This document shows positions 50,382 through 58,756 of a DNA stretch of 64,000 nt, piece after piece. Position numbers and translations under genes: made by a program. Under the pieces are notes generated by a model. It did no database searches and was not told where the DNA came from. It was given only the letters and a program-made list of their open reading frames with translations. Source of the DNA: Candidatus Rokuibacteriota bacterium (lineage in GTDB: Bacteria > Methylomirabilota > Methylomirabilia > Rokubacteriales > CSP1-6); assembly GCA_016184125.1 (NCBI GenBank), contig JACPDG010000064.1, positions 1 through 64,000 of the forward strand. The letters run 5' to 3'. Positions within the stretch are counted from its first letter, which is position 1; each line of letters begins with the position of its first letter.

Positions 50382-52163
50382 CTACGAAGACCCTGCGGAC
50401 AGTCGCGGCATGCCGGGCTCCGGTAGGGCGAGCATCAGGTGGATGAGCGTCTCCTCGCCGACGACGCCGTCGGCATCGAGCGCGCGGCTCCTCTGGAACG
50501 TGACGACGCGCTCGCGCAGCTCCCCGTCGTACAGGTCCGGGACCTTCGCCGTCACCGAGCCGCCGTCGATGGCGGCCAGTCGTCGCCGGAGCCAGTCCAC
50601 GTCGCGGGCACGCACGCCGGGCGCCAGCGGCACGGTGGTGACCGCGGGCGGCCGCCAGACCACGATGAAGTCACCGTTCCAGAACGGCTCCACCTCGCTC
50701 AGCGGTGCGGTCACCCGCCGCCCGCCGACGTCGAGCGTGGCCGTGCTGTCGTCCACCGCGAGGACGGCTGCGAAGTGCCGCGTGCCGGAGGGGCCCACGA
50801 GCTCGATGACGGCCGGCAGGTTGTACCCGCGGAGCCGCTTCCAGCTGCCCGTGCGGAGCACGCATCCGAGCCCTTCGGCGCGCGCCGCTCCGCATGCCTT
50901 TCGCGCCTTCCTTCGCGCGTCGTCGATGCCCCAGCGCGTGAAGACGGCGGTGAACGCCGAGACCTCGTCGCCCGGGAGCGTCGTGTCGGCCAGGACCTGC
51001 GCCAGCCGCAGTGTTCGCGAGGCCTCGACGAACGCCGCCACCGGTGTGGCTGCGGCGGGCATCGCAGCCGAGGGCGCTGGCGCCACGGCTGCCGAGGGCG
51101 GCGCGGCGGCCACCGAGGGCGGCGCGGCGGCCACCGAGGGCGCCGCGGCCGTGGTGGAGGGCGGCGCTGGCGCCGTGGATGTCAAGGTCGGGGCGATCGA
51201 GGTCGGCGGCGCCGCGCGGCTCGCGGTCCCCACGCTGGCGTCGCCAGCGTCGCCGAACGGCCGGGCGGCGAGGACCACCGCGGCAACACCCGCGATGACC
51301 ACGAGCCCGGCCGCGAGCGTGGCGGTCCGCCACGTGAGCGCGAGTCGCGGCGTTCGGCGGCCACGCACCTCGGTCGCGGCGCGCGTCACCATCCGGGCGT
51401 CGACGTGCGTGCGGTCCTGCGCGTAGGCGCCGAGCAGGGCGCGGTCACAGATGATGTTGATCAGCCGCGGGATGCCGCATGAGGCCCGGTGCACCCGCCG
51501 CATCGCTCGCTCGGTGAAGATGCCGCGCGTGCGCCCGGCGATCTTGAGCCGGTGCCGGATGTAGGCGCGCGTCTCCTCCTCGGTGAACGGCTGGAGGTGG
51601 TAGCGCGCGGTGATCCGCTGCGCGAGCTGCCGCAGGTCCTCGCGGTCGAGGAGCGCGATGAGCTCGGGCTGCCCGATCAGGATGATCTGGAGCAGCTTCT
51701 CCCGTGCGGTCTCGAGGTTCGTCAGGAGCCGGATCTGCTCGAGGACGTCCGCCGAGAGGTCCTGCGCCTCGTCGACGATCAGCATCGTCCGCCGCCCGCG
51801 CGCGTGCGCGTCGAGCAGGTACGCGTAGAGCGCGTCGACGAGCACCTTCGGGCTCGTCGTGCCCTCCAGGTACGCGATCCTGAGCTCGTCGCAGACCGCG
51901 GCGAGCAGCTCCGCGCTCGTGAGCTTCGGGTTGAGGATGAGCGCCACGTCGAGCTTCGGCGGCAGCTGCTCGAGCAGGCACCGGCAGAGCGTCGTCTTCC
52001 CGGTGCCGACCTCACCCGTGAGCTGGACGAAGCCGCCGCCCTCCGCGGCGCCGTACAGCAGGTGCGCGAGCGCCTCCCGGTGGCGCTCGCTCATGAAGAG
52101 GTAGCGCGGGTCCGGGGTGATGGTGAAGGGGGGCTCCTTGAGCCCGAAGTGAGCCGTGTACAT
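50382..52163 (-). CDS. gspA: GspA/ExeA AAA ATPase with peptidoglycan-binding domain
   Basis: 593 aa. The cytoplasmic ATPase (about 1-270) begins MYTAHFGLKEPPF, with Walker A GEVGTGKTT (50-58) and Walker B TMLIVDEAQDL (near 128). A membrane helix (about 284-304) is followed by an Ala/Pro-rich linker and a periplasmic part that ends in a peptidoglycan-binding-like repeat (DVDWLRRRLAAIDGG, DGVVGEETLIHL). This is the full ExeA architecture, coupling ATP hydrolysis to cell-wall remodelling for secretin assembly. ATG at 52163. Upstream gene of the gspA-gspB pair. The same pair serves type IV pilus or T2S secretins, and this window is pilus-rich. Confidence 0.9.
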   Translation of the reverse strand: MYTAHFGLKEPPFTITPDPRYLFMSERHREALAHLLYGAAEGGGFVQLTGEVGTGKTTLCRCLLEQLPPKLDVALILNPKLTSAELLAAVCDELRIAYLEGTTSPKVLVDALYAYLLDAHARGRRTMLIVDEAQDLSADVLEQIRLLTNLETAREKLLQIILIGQPELIALLDREDLRQLAQRITARYHLQPFTEEETRAYIRHRLKIAGRTRGIFTERAMRRVHRASCGIPRLINIICDRALLGAYAQDRTHVDARMVTRAATEVRGRRTPRLALTWRTATLAAGLVVIAGVAAVVLAARPFGDAGDASVGTASRAAPPTSIAPTLTSTAPAPPSTTAAAPSVAAAPPSVAAAPPSAAVAPAPSAAMPAAATPVAAFVEASRTLRLAQVLADTTLPGDEVSAFTAVFTRWGIDDARRKARKACGAARAEGLGCVLRTGSWKRLRGYNLPAVIELVGPSGTRHFAAVLAVDDSTATLDVGGRRVTAPLSEVEPFWNGDFIVVWRPPAVTTVPLAPGVRARDVDWLRRRLAAIDGGSVTAKVPDLYDGELRERVVTFQRSRALDADGVVGEETLIHLMLALPEPGMPRLSAGSS

Positions 52164-52170
52164 TCACGTG

Positions 52171-52200
52171 ATCACACTCCACCATTCGGAAGGCTGTCAA
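52171..52200 (-). promoter_or_regulatory. candidate promoter of gspAB
   Basis: On the minus strand a perfect TTGACA (52200-52195) and TGTGAT (52176-52171) are 18 bp apart, right before the ATG at 52163. Transcription would begin at or next to the start codon, giving a leaderless or near-leaderless mRNA. Confidence 0.4.
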
Positions 52201-52215
52201 GGAATCCCTTCGCGG

Positions 52216-52854
52216 TCAGTTCGAGCTCTCAGCGGGGGCGGTCGTGGCGACCGCGCTCACGTAGTGACCGAGGTTCTCGATGTCCCGATCGGAAAGCGGC
52301 TGCGCGGTGCCGGTCATCGCCCCGTCGTAGTCGGCGCGCGTCTGGGCCTTGTACCCTCGGAGCTGGGCCACGACGTACTCGCGGGAGAGGCCCGTCAACC
52401 GCGGGACGTGCTGGTAGCCGGCGAATCCCGGGCGGTGACACCCCTCGCACGCGTGCGCGTTCGACGCGAGCCGGCCAGCCGCCGCCTTGGTCTCGTCGAA
52501 GGCCTCGTGGCGCGGCGACGCCGGTTCGGACGCGAAGTAGGCTGCCAGATCCTGCATGTCCTGGTCCGAGAGACTCGCGACCGCCGGGGCCATCTCCGCG
52601 TTCTGCCGGCGTCCGGCGCGGAACTGGAACAGCTGGAAGTACGTGTAGAGCGGGACCTGCCCTGCGAGGGACGGGGCATCGGGCCGCGTCGACTTTCCCC
52701 GAGGGCCGTGGCAGGGCACGCACGCCTCGGCCTTCCGGCGCCCCGCGGCGGCGTCTCCGCTGATGCTGAACTGCGCGGACGTCGCGACGGGCACGAGCAG
52801 CGCCAGCGAGACCAGGGCAGCAAGCGCGTGTCGCATGCGGCTGTTCGGGCTCAT
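52216..52854 (-). CDS. dihaem cytochrome c
   Basis: 212 aa periplasmic cytochrome. Signal peptide to about residue 27 (LAALVSLALLVPVATSA). Two class I c-type haem sites: CVPCH (Cys45-His49) with distal Met region AEMAPAV, and CEGCH (near 137-141) with AMTGTAQ. Each half is about 90 residues, like the cytochrome c4 family. It lies on the same strand downstream of the PQQ-type dehydrogenase gene at 53085 and is a likely electron acceptor for it. ATG at 52854; an in-frame ATG at 52836 is possible. The stop is inside a CAGTTCGAG...CTCTCAG string resembling the joined ends of the palindromic element. Confidence 0.88.
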   Translation of the reverse strand: MSPNSRMRHALAALVSLALLVPVATSAQFSISGDAAAGRRKAEACVPCHGPRGKSTRPDAPSLAGQVPLYTYFQLFQFRAGRRQNAEMAPAVASLSDQDMQDLAAYFASEPASPRHEAFDETKAAAGRLASNAHACEGCHRPGFAGYQHVPRLTGLSREYVVAQLRGYKAQTRADYDGAMTGTAQPLSDRDIENLGHYVSAVATTAPAESSN

Positions 52855-52906
52855 GGCTCCGTGTGGCGGTGCGAGACGGACCGCGCCCCGCGGGCAGGAG
52901 TCCGGA

Positions 52907-53020
52907 CGAGGAGCGCCACGGCTTTGACCGGTGCGTCCCCCCACCACGGGTGCGTCGCGCACCCCGCCCGGGGCGCTCCGAGCGCGGAGGGGTGTGGGGG
53001 GCCATTTCGGGGCCCCCCAT
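52907..53020. repeat. G/C-run double-hairpin repeat with enlarged loop
   Basis: Copy between the leftward cytochrome and dehydrogenase genes. As in the copy at 43061, the GGAGCGCC hairpin carries an extra nested GGTGCGTC..GGTGCGTCGCGCACC segment in its loop. It ends GGGGGGCC-ATTTC-GGGGCCCCCC, 6 bp from palindrome P4. Confidence 0.8.
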
Positions 53021-53025
53021 GACCT

Positions 53026-53077
53026 CAGTTCGAGCCAACAATCGACCGCCCGGCGGTCGATTGTTGCTCGAACTCTC
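53026..53077. repeat. ~50-bp palindromic element, copy P4
   Basis: Hairpin with arms AGTTCGAGCCAACAATCGACC and GGTCGATTGTTGCTCGAACT around GCCCGGC, located between the G/C-run repeat and the dehydrogenase stop. The flanks CTCAGTTC and CTCTCAGT match those of P2. Confidence 0.8.
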
Positions 53078-53084
53078 AGTCCGG

Positions 53085-54293
53085 TTATTTGCTGTAGGAG
53101 ATGCGATAGATCGCGCCGGTGTAGTCGTCCGACAGGAGCATCGACCCGTCCGGCGCCCACTCGATGTACGTCGGGCGTCCCCAGAACTGGTCGCCCTGCA
53201 GGAACCCCTCGGCGAAGACGTCGTACTTCGGCGGCCGGCCGGGCGCGAGCGTGACCGTCATCACCCGGTAGCCACTCTTCTGCGTCCGGTTCCACGAGCC
53301 CTTCTGGGCGATGAACGCGCGGTTCCGGTACTCCGGCGGGAACATGCTGCCGGTGTAGAACTTGATGCCCATGGCCGCCACGTGCGGGCCGAGCTTGAGG
53401 AGCGGAGGCGCGAACTCGCTGCACGAGCGGCCGCCGCCAAAGTCGGGATCGACCACGTCCCCCTGGTGACAGAAGGGGAACCCGAAGTGGAGCCCGGGCC
53501 GGTTCGCATGGTGAAGCGTGTCGTTCGGGATGTCGTCGTGCAGCCAGTCGCGCCCGTGGTTCGTGAAGTAGAGCTCCTTCGTGACCGGATGCCAGTCGAA
53601 CCCCTGGCTGTTGCGGACGCCGTGAGCGTAGTAGCCGAACCCCGTGCCGTCCGGCTTGACGAACGCGATGTTGGCGTGGGAGTCGGGCGGCGCGCAGATG
53701 TTGCAGGGCGCTCCCATGTTGAAGTAGAGCTTGCCGTCCGGCCCGAACGCCAGGTAGCGCCAGTTGTGGTGCGCGTCCTTGGGAAGCTCGTAGACCACCT
53801 TCGGGGCCGGCGGGTTGTCGAGCCGGTCCTCGATGCCCTCGAACTTGATGATGCGCGGGATCTCGGCGACGTAGAGCGCACCGTCCCGGAAGGCGAGGCC
53901 GGTCGGCTGGGTGAGGCCCTTCGCGATCGTCTTCATCTCGCGCTTGCCGCCCCGGTCCACCACCGCGTAGACGCTGCCGACGGCGCGGGTCCCGACGAAG
54001 AGCGTGCCCTTGCTTCCCCACGCCATCGTCCGGGCGTTGTGCAGCCCGTCCGCCCACACCTCGGCCTTGAAGCCGGGCGGCAGCTTGACCTTATCGATCG
54101 GCAGGTCCTTCGCCGCTCGCGGGGTGGGCGGCAGCGGATGGGGGGCAAGCGGCGAGCTCGCCATCTCGGGTGGCTGGCCCTGCTTCCACGCGGGCGGCGG
54201 CTGCTGAGCGCCGACCGCCGGCACGAGCGCCGTGCCTCCGAGCAGGACTGTGAGAGCCACGATCACGGGACGGTGAATGGCGGGGTGTCGCAT
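53085..54293 (-). CDS. PQQ-dependent sugar dehydrogenase-like (sorbosone dehydrogenase family)
   Basis: 402 aa periplasmic beta-propeller. Signal peptide (VIVALTVLLGGTALVPAVGA), Pro-rich segment, then the soluble glucose/sorbosone dehydrogenase fold: LPPGFKAEVWADGLHNART, GTLFVGTR, GLTQPTGLAFRDGALYVAEI, HHNWRYLAFGPDGKLYF, RNSQGFDWHP, and SWNRTQKSGYRV, with the usual Arg/Asn/His pattern around the PQQ pocket. It also has a cysteine pair in GAPCNICAPP. It should oxidise a sugar or alcohol and pass electrons to a cytochrome, here probably 52216. ATG 54293 with GGAGG upstream. Confidence 0.85.
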   Translation of the reverse strand: MRHPAIHRPVIVALTVLLGGTALVPAVGAQQPPPAWKQGQPPEMASSPLAPHPLPPTPRAAKDLPIDKVKLPPGFKAEVWADGLHNARTMAWGSKGTLFVGTRAVGSVYAVVDRGGKREMKTIAKGLTQPTGLAFRDGALYVAEIPRIIKFEGIEDRLDNPPAPKVVYELPKDAHHNWRYLAFGPDGKLYFNMGAPCNICAPPDSHANIAFVKPDGTGFGYYAHGVRNSQGFDWHPVTKELYFTNHGRDWLHDDIPNDTLHHANRPGLHFGFPFCHQGDVVDPDFGGGRSCSEFAPPLLKLGPHVAAMGIKFYTGSMFPPEYRNRAFIAQKGSWNRTQKSGYRVMTVTLAPGRPPKYDVFAEGFLQGDQFWGRPTYIEWAPDGSMLLSDDYTGAIYRISYSK

Positions 54294-54355
54294 GGCGGCC
54301 TCCGATTGGATCATCTAGTGCAGGCGGCGGATGACGGTAATACCTTCATCTCACC

Positions 54356-54384
54356 TTGTCAACGCGTTCGTTGTTCTGTAGCAT
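54356..54384 (+). promoter_or_regulatory. sigma-70-type promoter of the TonB receptor gene
   Basis: TTGTCA (54356-54361) and TAGCAT (54379-54384) are 17 bp apart, 30 bp before the receptor ATG. The -35 overlaps a TTGACA on the opposite strand, so it may be shared with the divergent dehydrogenase gene. Confidence 0.45.
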
Positions 54385-54413
54385 GCACGCCGCTCTCGAA
54401 CGTTCAGCCACCG

Positions 54414-56543
54414 ATGCCCCGACACCGCCGATATCTCCGGTACCTCCAACCGCTCGATGCGCGTGGCCCGCGGACCGTGCCACGCCGGCGCAGGTGTGGT
54501 CGACCGGCGCTGATCGGCCTGCTCCTGCTCGCGCTGGCCGGCCCCTCGGCCGGACACGCCGAGGAGCCGAGGCGCCTCGATCCCGTCGTCGTGACGTCGA
54601 CGCGCCTCGAGCAACGCGCGAGCGAGGCGCCGGCGAGCGTCACCGTGCTCACGCGCGAGGACATCGAGCAGTCGGCGAGCCAGACGGTCGACGAGCTCCT
54701 GCGCCAGGTGCCGGGCTTCAGCCTCTTCCGTCGCTCGTCGAGCCTGGTCACGCACCCGACCGCACAGGGCATGTCGCTCCGCGGCATCGGGCCGAGCGGC
54801 GCCAGCCGCGCGCTCGTCCTGGTCGACGGCATCCCGGTCAACGATCCGTTCGGCGGCTGGGTGTACTGGAGCCGTCTCCCGATGCTCGGGATCGACCAGA
54901 TCGAGGTCGTGCGTGGCGGCGGATCGAGCGTCTGGGGCAACGGCGCGCTGGGCGGCGTCGTCCAGGTGCTGACGGCGCGCCCGACCGAGCGCGGCGCCGC
55001 GTTCGAGGCGAGCTACGGCACGCACGACACGGCGAACGTGGATCTGCTGCTCACCGAGGCGCGCGGGCCGTTCCGGCTCCTGCTCGAGGGGAACTGGTTC
55101 GAGACCGGAGGGTACCCGGTGGTGAGCGCCTCGCGCCGTGGCCCGATCGACATCGACGCGGAGTCCGAGCACCGGACATTCAACGGGCGCGTGGAGTGGG
55201 TGCCGTCCACGGACGCGTCGTTCTTCCTCACCGGGAACGTGTTCGACGAGGACCGGCTGAACGGCACGCGACTCCAAGTCAACGATACGCGCGCCGGCTC
55301 GGCCGCGCTCGGGGGCCGGCTCAGGACCGGCGGCGGCAGCGACTGGAGCTTCCACCTCTACACGCACCTCCAGACGTTCCACAGCACGTTCACCAGCCAG
55401 GCCGACGACCGCACGTCCGAGACGCTGTCGCTCGACCAGACCGTGCCGTCGACCGCGGTCGGCGGCACCGTCGCATGGATCCGCCGCTTCGTGGCGCACA
55501 CGCTGCTCGCGGGCCTCGACGCGCGGTGGACGGAAGGCGAGACGGACGAGGACCGGTTCGCCCCGTCGGGCGCGTTTCTCGGCACACGGTCGGCGGGTGG
55601 CGAGCAGGCGCTGGGCGGCGTGTACGTGCAGGACGTCTACCGCGTCGGCGAGCGGTGGGAAGTGACCGCCGGCGTGCGGGGCGACTACTGGCTCGCGTAC
55701 GACGGCTTCCGCCACGATCGAGCGCCGGCCGGCACGACGGTCAGACGGTCGTTCTCGGACATCGACCGGCTGCTCGTGAGCCCGAGGCTCGCGACGCGGT
55801 GGTCGCCGACGGACACGACCGACGTCCGCGCCTCGATCTACCAGGGGTTCCGCGTGCCCACGATCAACGAGCTGTACCGGCTCTTCCGCGTGCGGAACGA
55901 CGTGACGGCGGCGAACGAGCACCTGCGCCCCGAGCGGCTGACCGGCGGCGAGGTCGGTGTGCAGCAGCGGTGGGGGCCGTTCGAGGGACGCGTGACCGGT
56001 TTCTGGAACGAGGTGAAGGACCTGGTCGCGAACGTCACGCTCGCCTCGCGCCTGCCGGACTGCCCGGCGCCCACGACGTGTCGGCAGCGCCAGAACCTCG
56101 ACCTCGCCCGCATCCGCGGCGTCGAGAGCGAGCTCGAGTACCGGCCGGCGCGCGACTGGCGCATCGTCGCGAGTCACCTCTACACCGACGCTCGCGTCGT
56201 GAACGCGTCGCAGGAGCGGACCCTCGAGGGCCGGCGGCTCGCCCAGGTGCCCGAGCACGGCGCGGCGGTGTCGGTACGCTACCAGAACCCGGCGGTGGTG
56301 AACGCGAGCGCGACGGCACGCTTCGTCGGACGGCAGTTCGAGGACGACCAGAACAGGCTGCCGCTCGGCCCGAGCTGGGTCTTCGACGTTCAGGTGTCGC
56401 GCGCGCTCGCGAAGTGGGCCGACGCGTTCGTCGCGGTCGAGAACCTGTTCGACGAGTCGGTGACCGTCGGCCGGACGAGCGAGGGCGTGGTCTCGATCGG
56501 GGCGCCGTTCATGGCGCGTGCGGGCGTCCGGCTGCGGTTCTGA
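54414..56543 (+). CDS. TonB-dependent outer-membrane receptor
   Basis: 709 aa. A signal region (LIGLLLLALAGPSAGHA, about 31-47) is followed by the TonB box-like DPVVVTSTR, a plug domain (about 55-165; SVTVLTREDIEQ, QGMSLRGIGPSG, IEVVRGGGSSVWGNGALGGVV) and a 22-strand barrel ending in the aromatic RLRF. Closest in style to siderophore or vitamin B12 receptors. ATG at 54414. It stands alone, divergent from the sugar dehydrogenase. The substrate cannot be named; no Fur or B12 riboswitch sequence was seen upstream. Confidence 0.9.
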   Translation: MPRHRRYLRYLQPLDARGPRTVPRRRRCGRPALIGLLLLALAGPSAGHAEEPRRLDPVVVTSTRLEQRASEAPASVTVLTREDIEQSASQTVDELLRQVPGFSLFRRSSSLVTHPTAQGMSLRGIGPSGASRALVLVDGIPVNDPFGGWVYWSRLPMLGIDQIEVVRGGGSSVWGNGALGGVVQVLTARPTERGAAFEASYGTHDTANVDLLLTEARGPFRLLLEGNWFETGGYPVVSASRRGPIDIDAESEHRTFNGRVEWVPSTDASFFLTGNVFDEDRLNGTRLQVNDTRAGSAALGGRLRTGGGSDWSFHLYTHLQTFHSTFTSQADDRTSETLSLDQTVPSTAVGGTVAWIRRFVAHTLLAGLDARWTEGETDEDRFAPSGAFLGTRSAGGEQALGGVYVQDVYRVGERWEVTAGVRGDYWLAYDGFRHDRAPAGTTVRRSFSDIDRLLVSPRLATRWSPTDTTDVRASIYQGFRVPTINELYRLFRVRNDVTAANEHLRPERLTGGEVGVQQRWGPFEGRVTGFWNEVKDLVANVTLASRLPDCPAPTTCRQRQNLDLARIRGVESELEYRPARDWRIVASHLYTDARVVNASQERTLEGRRLAQVPEHGAAVSVRYQNPAVVNASATARFVGRQFEDDQNRLPLGPSWVFDVQVSRALAKWADAFVAVENLFDESVTVGRTSEGVVSIGAPFMARAGVRLRF

Positions 56544-56547
56544 GGGA

Positions 56548-56621
56548 ATGGGGGGCCCCGAAATGGCCCCCCAAACCCCCCAACGCTCGGAGCGCCACGG
56601 CAAAGCCGTGGCGCTCCTCGA
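56548..56621. repeat. G/C-run double-hairpin repeat
   Basis: Complete copy directly after the TonB receptor stop: GGGGGGCCCCGAAATGGCCCCCC, a second C-run, CAACGCTCGG and the GGAGCGCC-ACGGC-AAA-GCCGT-GGCGCTCC hairpin. Well placed to end the receptor transcript. The remaining gap to 56783 has no gene. Confidence 0.8.
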
Positions 56622-56783
56622 CTTCAGTCGGCGAATGGGAGGGCGTCCGTCACGCGCCACCAGCGCTCGGCCGGGGTTACGATAAGGTCCTCCGTGTCCC
56701 GGCGGTCCTGGTCGCCGGGGCGTTCGCCAAACGCGTTGCGACACACCCGGCCGGAGCCTGCGGCCGGCGGGGAGGAACCGAGG

Positions 56784-58682
56784 TTGGCACTGACCGCGAC
56801 CGTCTACCACGTCGATCTCACGCGCGGCACCATCGAGAAGCAGGAGATTCCCGAGACGATCTACCGCCAGTACCCCGGTGGCAGCGCGCTCGCGGCGTAC
56901 CTCGTCTGGCGGACGATCGAGCCCGGCGCGGATCCGCTCGGACCGGACAACGTGCTGGTCATGGCGGTGAGCCCGCTGACGGGCCTCGCCATCTCCGGAC
57001 AGAGCCGCATGACCGCGTGCGCGCGCTCGCCGCTGACCGGCGCGATCGGCGACAGCCAGTGCGGCGGCTTCTTCCCGGCGGAGATGCGGAGCGCCGGCGC
57101 CGACGCGATCGTGTTCACCGGGCAGGCGCCCGAGCCGGTGTACCTCTGGCTCAACGACGGCCGCGCCGAGCTCAGACCCGCGAAGCACCTGTGGGGCAAG
57201 GTCACCGCCGAGGTCGATCAGCTCCTCAAGGACGAGGTCGGCGATCCGAAGGCGGAGATCGCGCAGATCGGCCCGGCGGGTGAGAATCGCGTGCGGTTCG
57301 CGGCGATCATGAACATGGTGAACCGTGCGAACGGCCGGACGGGCATGGGCGCGGTGATGGGCAGCAAGCGCCTCAAGGCCGTCGTCGTCCGCGGGACCAA
57401 GCCGCCGAAGCCCGCGATGGCCGCCGAGTTCCGCGAGCTGACGAAGCGCCTCAAGGCGTTGCAGGAGGCGAACCCGGGCATCGTCTGGTTCGGCCAGTAC
57501 GGGACCGCGGGCGTGCTCGCGATCCAGGACAAGTTCGGCGGACAGCCGACGCGCAACTACTCCGAGGGGACGTTCGAGCACGCGAAGGAGATCGACGGCA
57601 CGACGCTCGCGAAGACCATCCTCAAGGAGCGCGACACCTGCTACGCGTGCGTGGTGAAGTGCAAGCGCGTCGTCGAGGCGCACGACCCCGACCTCGTGAT
57701 CGATCCCGTCTACGGGGGGCCCGAGTACGAGACGCTGACGTTCTTCGGGTCGATGTGCGGCGTCGGCGATCTCAAGCTGCTTTCCCGGGCGTCGGCCGAT
57801 GCGAACAAGTACGGGATGGACACGATCTCGTGCGGCGCGACGATCGCATGGGCCATGGAGGCGAAGGCCAAGGGGCTGCTCGACGACGGCGGCCTCGGGC
57901 TCGCGTTCGGCGACGGCCAGTCCGTGCTCCGCGCGATCGAGGCCATCGCGCTCCGCCGCGGCGCGGGCGATCTCCTCGCCGAGGGCAGCCTGCGCGCCGC
58001 GACGATGCTGGGACCGGCCGCGATCGATCTCACGGTGACGGTGAAGGGGCAGGAGCTTCCTGCGCACATGCCGCAGCACAAGCGCTCCCTCGGCCTCGTC
58101 TACGCGGTGAACGCGTTCGGCGCCGATCACCAGTCGTCCGAGCACGACTCGGCGCTGCGCGCGAAGGGCGGCACCCTGCACCGGAACCGGCTCGAGCAGA
58201 TCGGCAGCTACGGCGAGCTCCCGCTGAACGACCTGTCGGACGCGAAGGTGCGCTTCGCGTACGACACGCAGTGCTTCTACTCCGCGCTCGACACGCTCGG
58301 TCTCTGCCAGTTCGTCTGGGGCTCGACGTGGCAGCTCTACGGTCCCGCGGAGACCGTCGAGCTCGTGCGCTACGGCACCGGGTGGGACGCGACGCTCGAG
58401 GAGGTGATGAAGATCGGCGAGCGGCGGCTGCATCTGCTGCGCGCGTTCAACGCGCGGGAGGGGATCGGGAAGGACGCCGACACGCTGCCGAAGAAGCTCT
58501 TCAAGCCGCTCGAGGGCAAGGGGCCGACCGCCGGCGTCGCCCTCACGCCCGAGGAATTCGCGCGCGCGCGCGAGACGTACTATCGCCTCGGCGGCTTCGA
58601 CCCGGCGACCGGGCACCCGACGCGCGCCAAGCTCGCGGAGCTCGGTCTCGACTGGGTCGCACAAACGAGCCCGGCGCGCTGA
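56784..58682 (+). CDS. tungsten/molybdenum aldehyde:ferredoxin oxidoreductase family protein
   Basis: 632 aa. N-terminal AOR domain (about 1-205; YPGGSALAAYLVW, MAVSPLTGLAISGQSR, IGDSQCGGFFPAEMR) binding the metallopterin, then the helical domains with the 4Fe-4S ligands in TCYACVVKC (Cys near 286, 289, 293) and a fourth in LGLCQF (near 507). AORs oxidise aldehydes to acids with ferredoxin, or run in reverse. TTG at 56784 with GGAGGAACCGAGG upstream; a longer frame exists but lacks family similarity. Next to a crotonase and a TPP enzyme on the same strand, so a role in acyl/aldehyde metabolism is likely. Confidence 0.9.
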   Translation: MALTATVYHVDLTRGTIEKQEIPETIYRQYPGGSALAAYLVWRTIEPGADPLGPDNVLVMAVSPLTGLAISGQSRMTACARSPLTGAIGDSQCGGFFPAEMRSAGADAIVFTGQAPEPVYLWLNDGRAELRPAKHLWGKVTAEVDQLLKDEVGDPKAEIAQIGPAGENRVRFAAIMNMVNRANGRTGMGAVMGSKRLKAVVVRGTKPPKPAMAAEFRELTKRLKALQEANPGIVWFGQYGTAGVLAIQDKFGGQPTRNYSEGTFEHAKEIDGTTLAKTILKERDTCYACVVKCKRVVEAHDPDLVIDPVYGGPEYETLTFFGSMCGVGDLKLLSRASADANKYGMDTISCGATIAWAMEAKAKGLLDDGGLGLAFGDGQSVLRAIEAIALRRGAGDLLAEGSLRAATMLGPAAIDLTVTVKGQELPAHMPQHKRSLGLVYAVNAFGADHQSSEHDSALRAKGGTLHRNRLEQIGSYGELPLNDLSDAKVRFAYDTQCFYSALDTLGLCQFVWGSTWQLYGPAETVELVRYGTGWDATLEEVMKIGERRLHLLRAFNAREGIGKDADTLPKKLFKPLEGKGPTAGVALTPEEFARARETYYRLGGFDPATGHPTRAKLAELGLDWVAQTSPAR

Positions 58683-58698
58683 CCGCGAATCGAGTGGT

Positions 58699-58743
58699 CG
58701 AGGAGCGCGGGGGGTTTGGGGGGCATCGATAGTCCCCCCATGA
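58699..58743. repeat. truncated G/C-run repeat
   Basis: GGTCGAGGAGCGC is joined directly to GGGGGGTTTGGGGGG and GGGGGGCATCGATAGTCCCCCC. The right arm and loop of the first hairpin are missing, so a precise deletion of part of that hairpin has occurred. Lies in the leader of the crotonase gene. Confidence 0.75.
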
Positions 58744-58756
58744 AAGAGGACGACGG

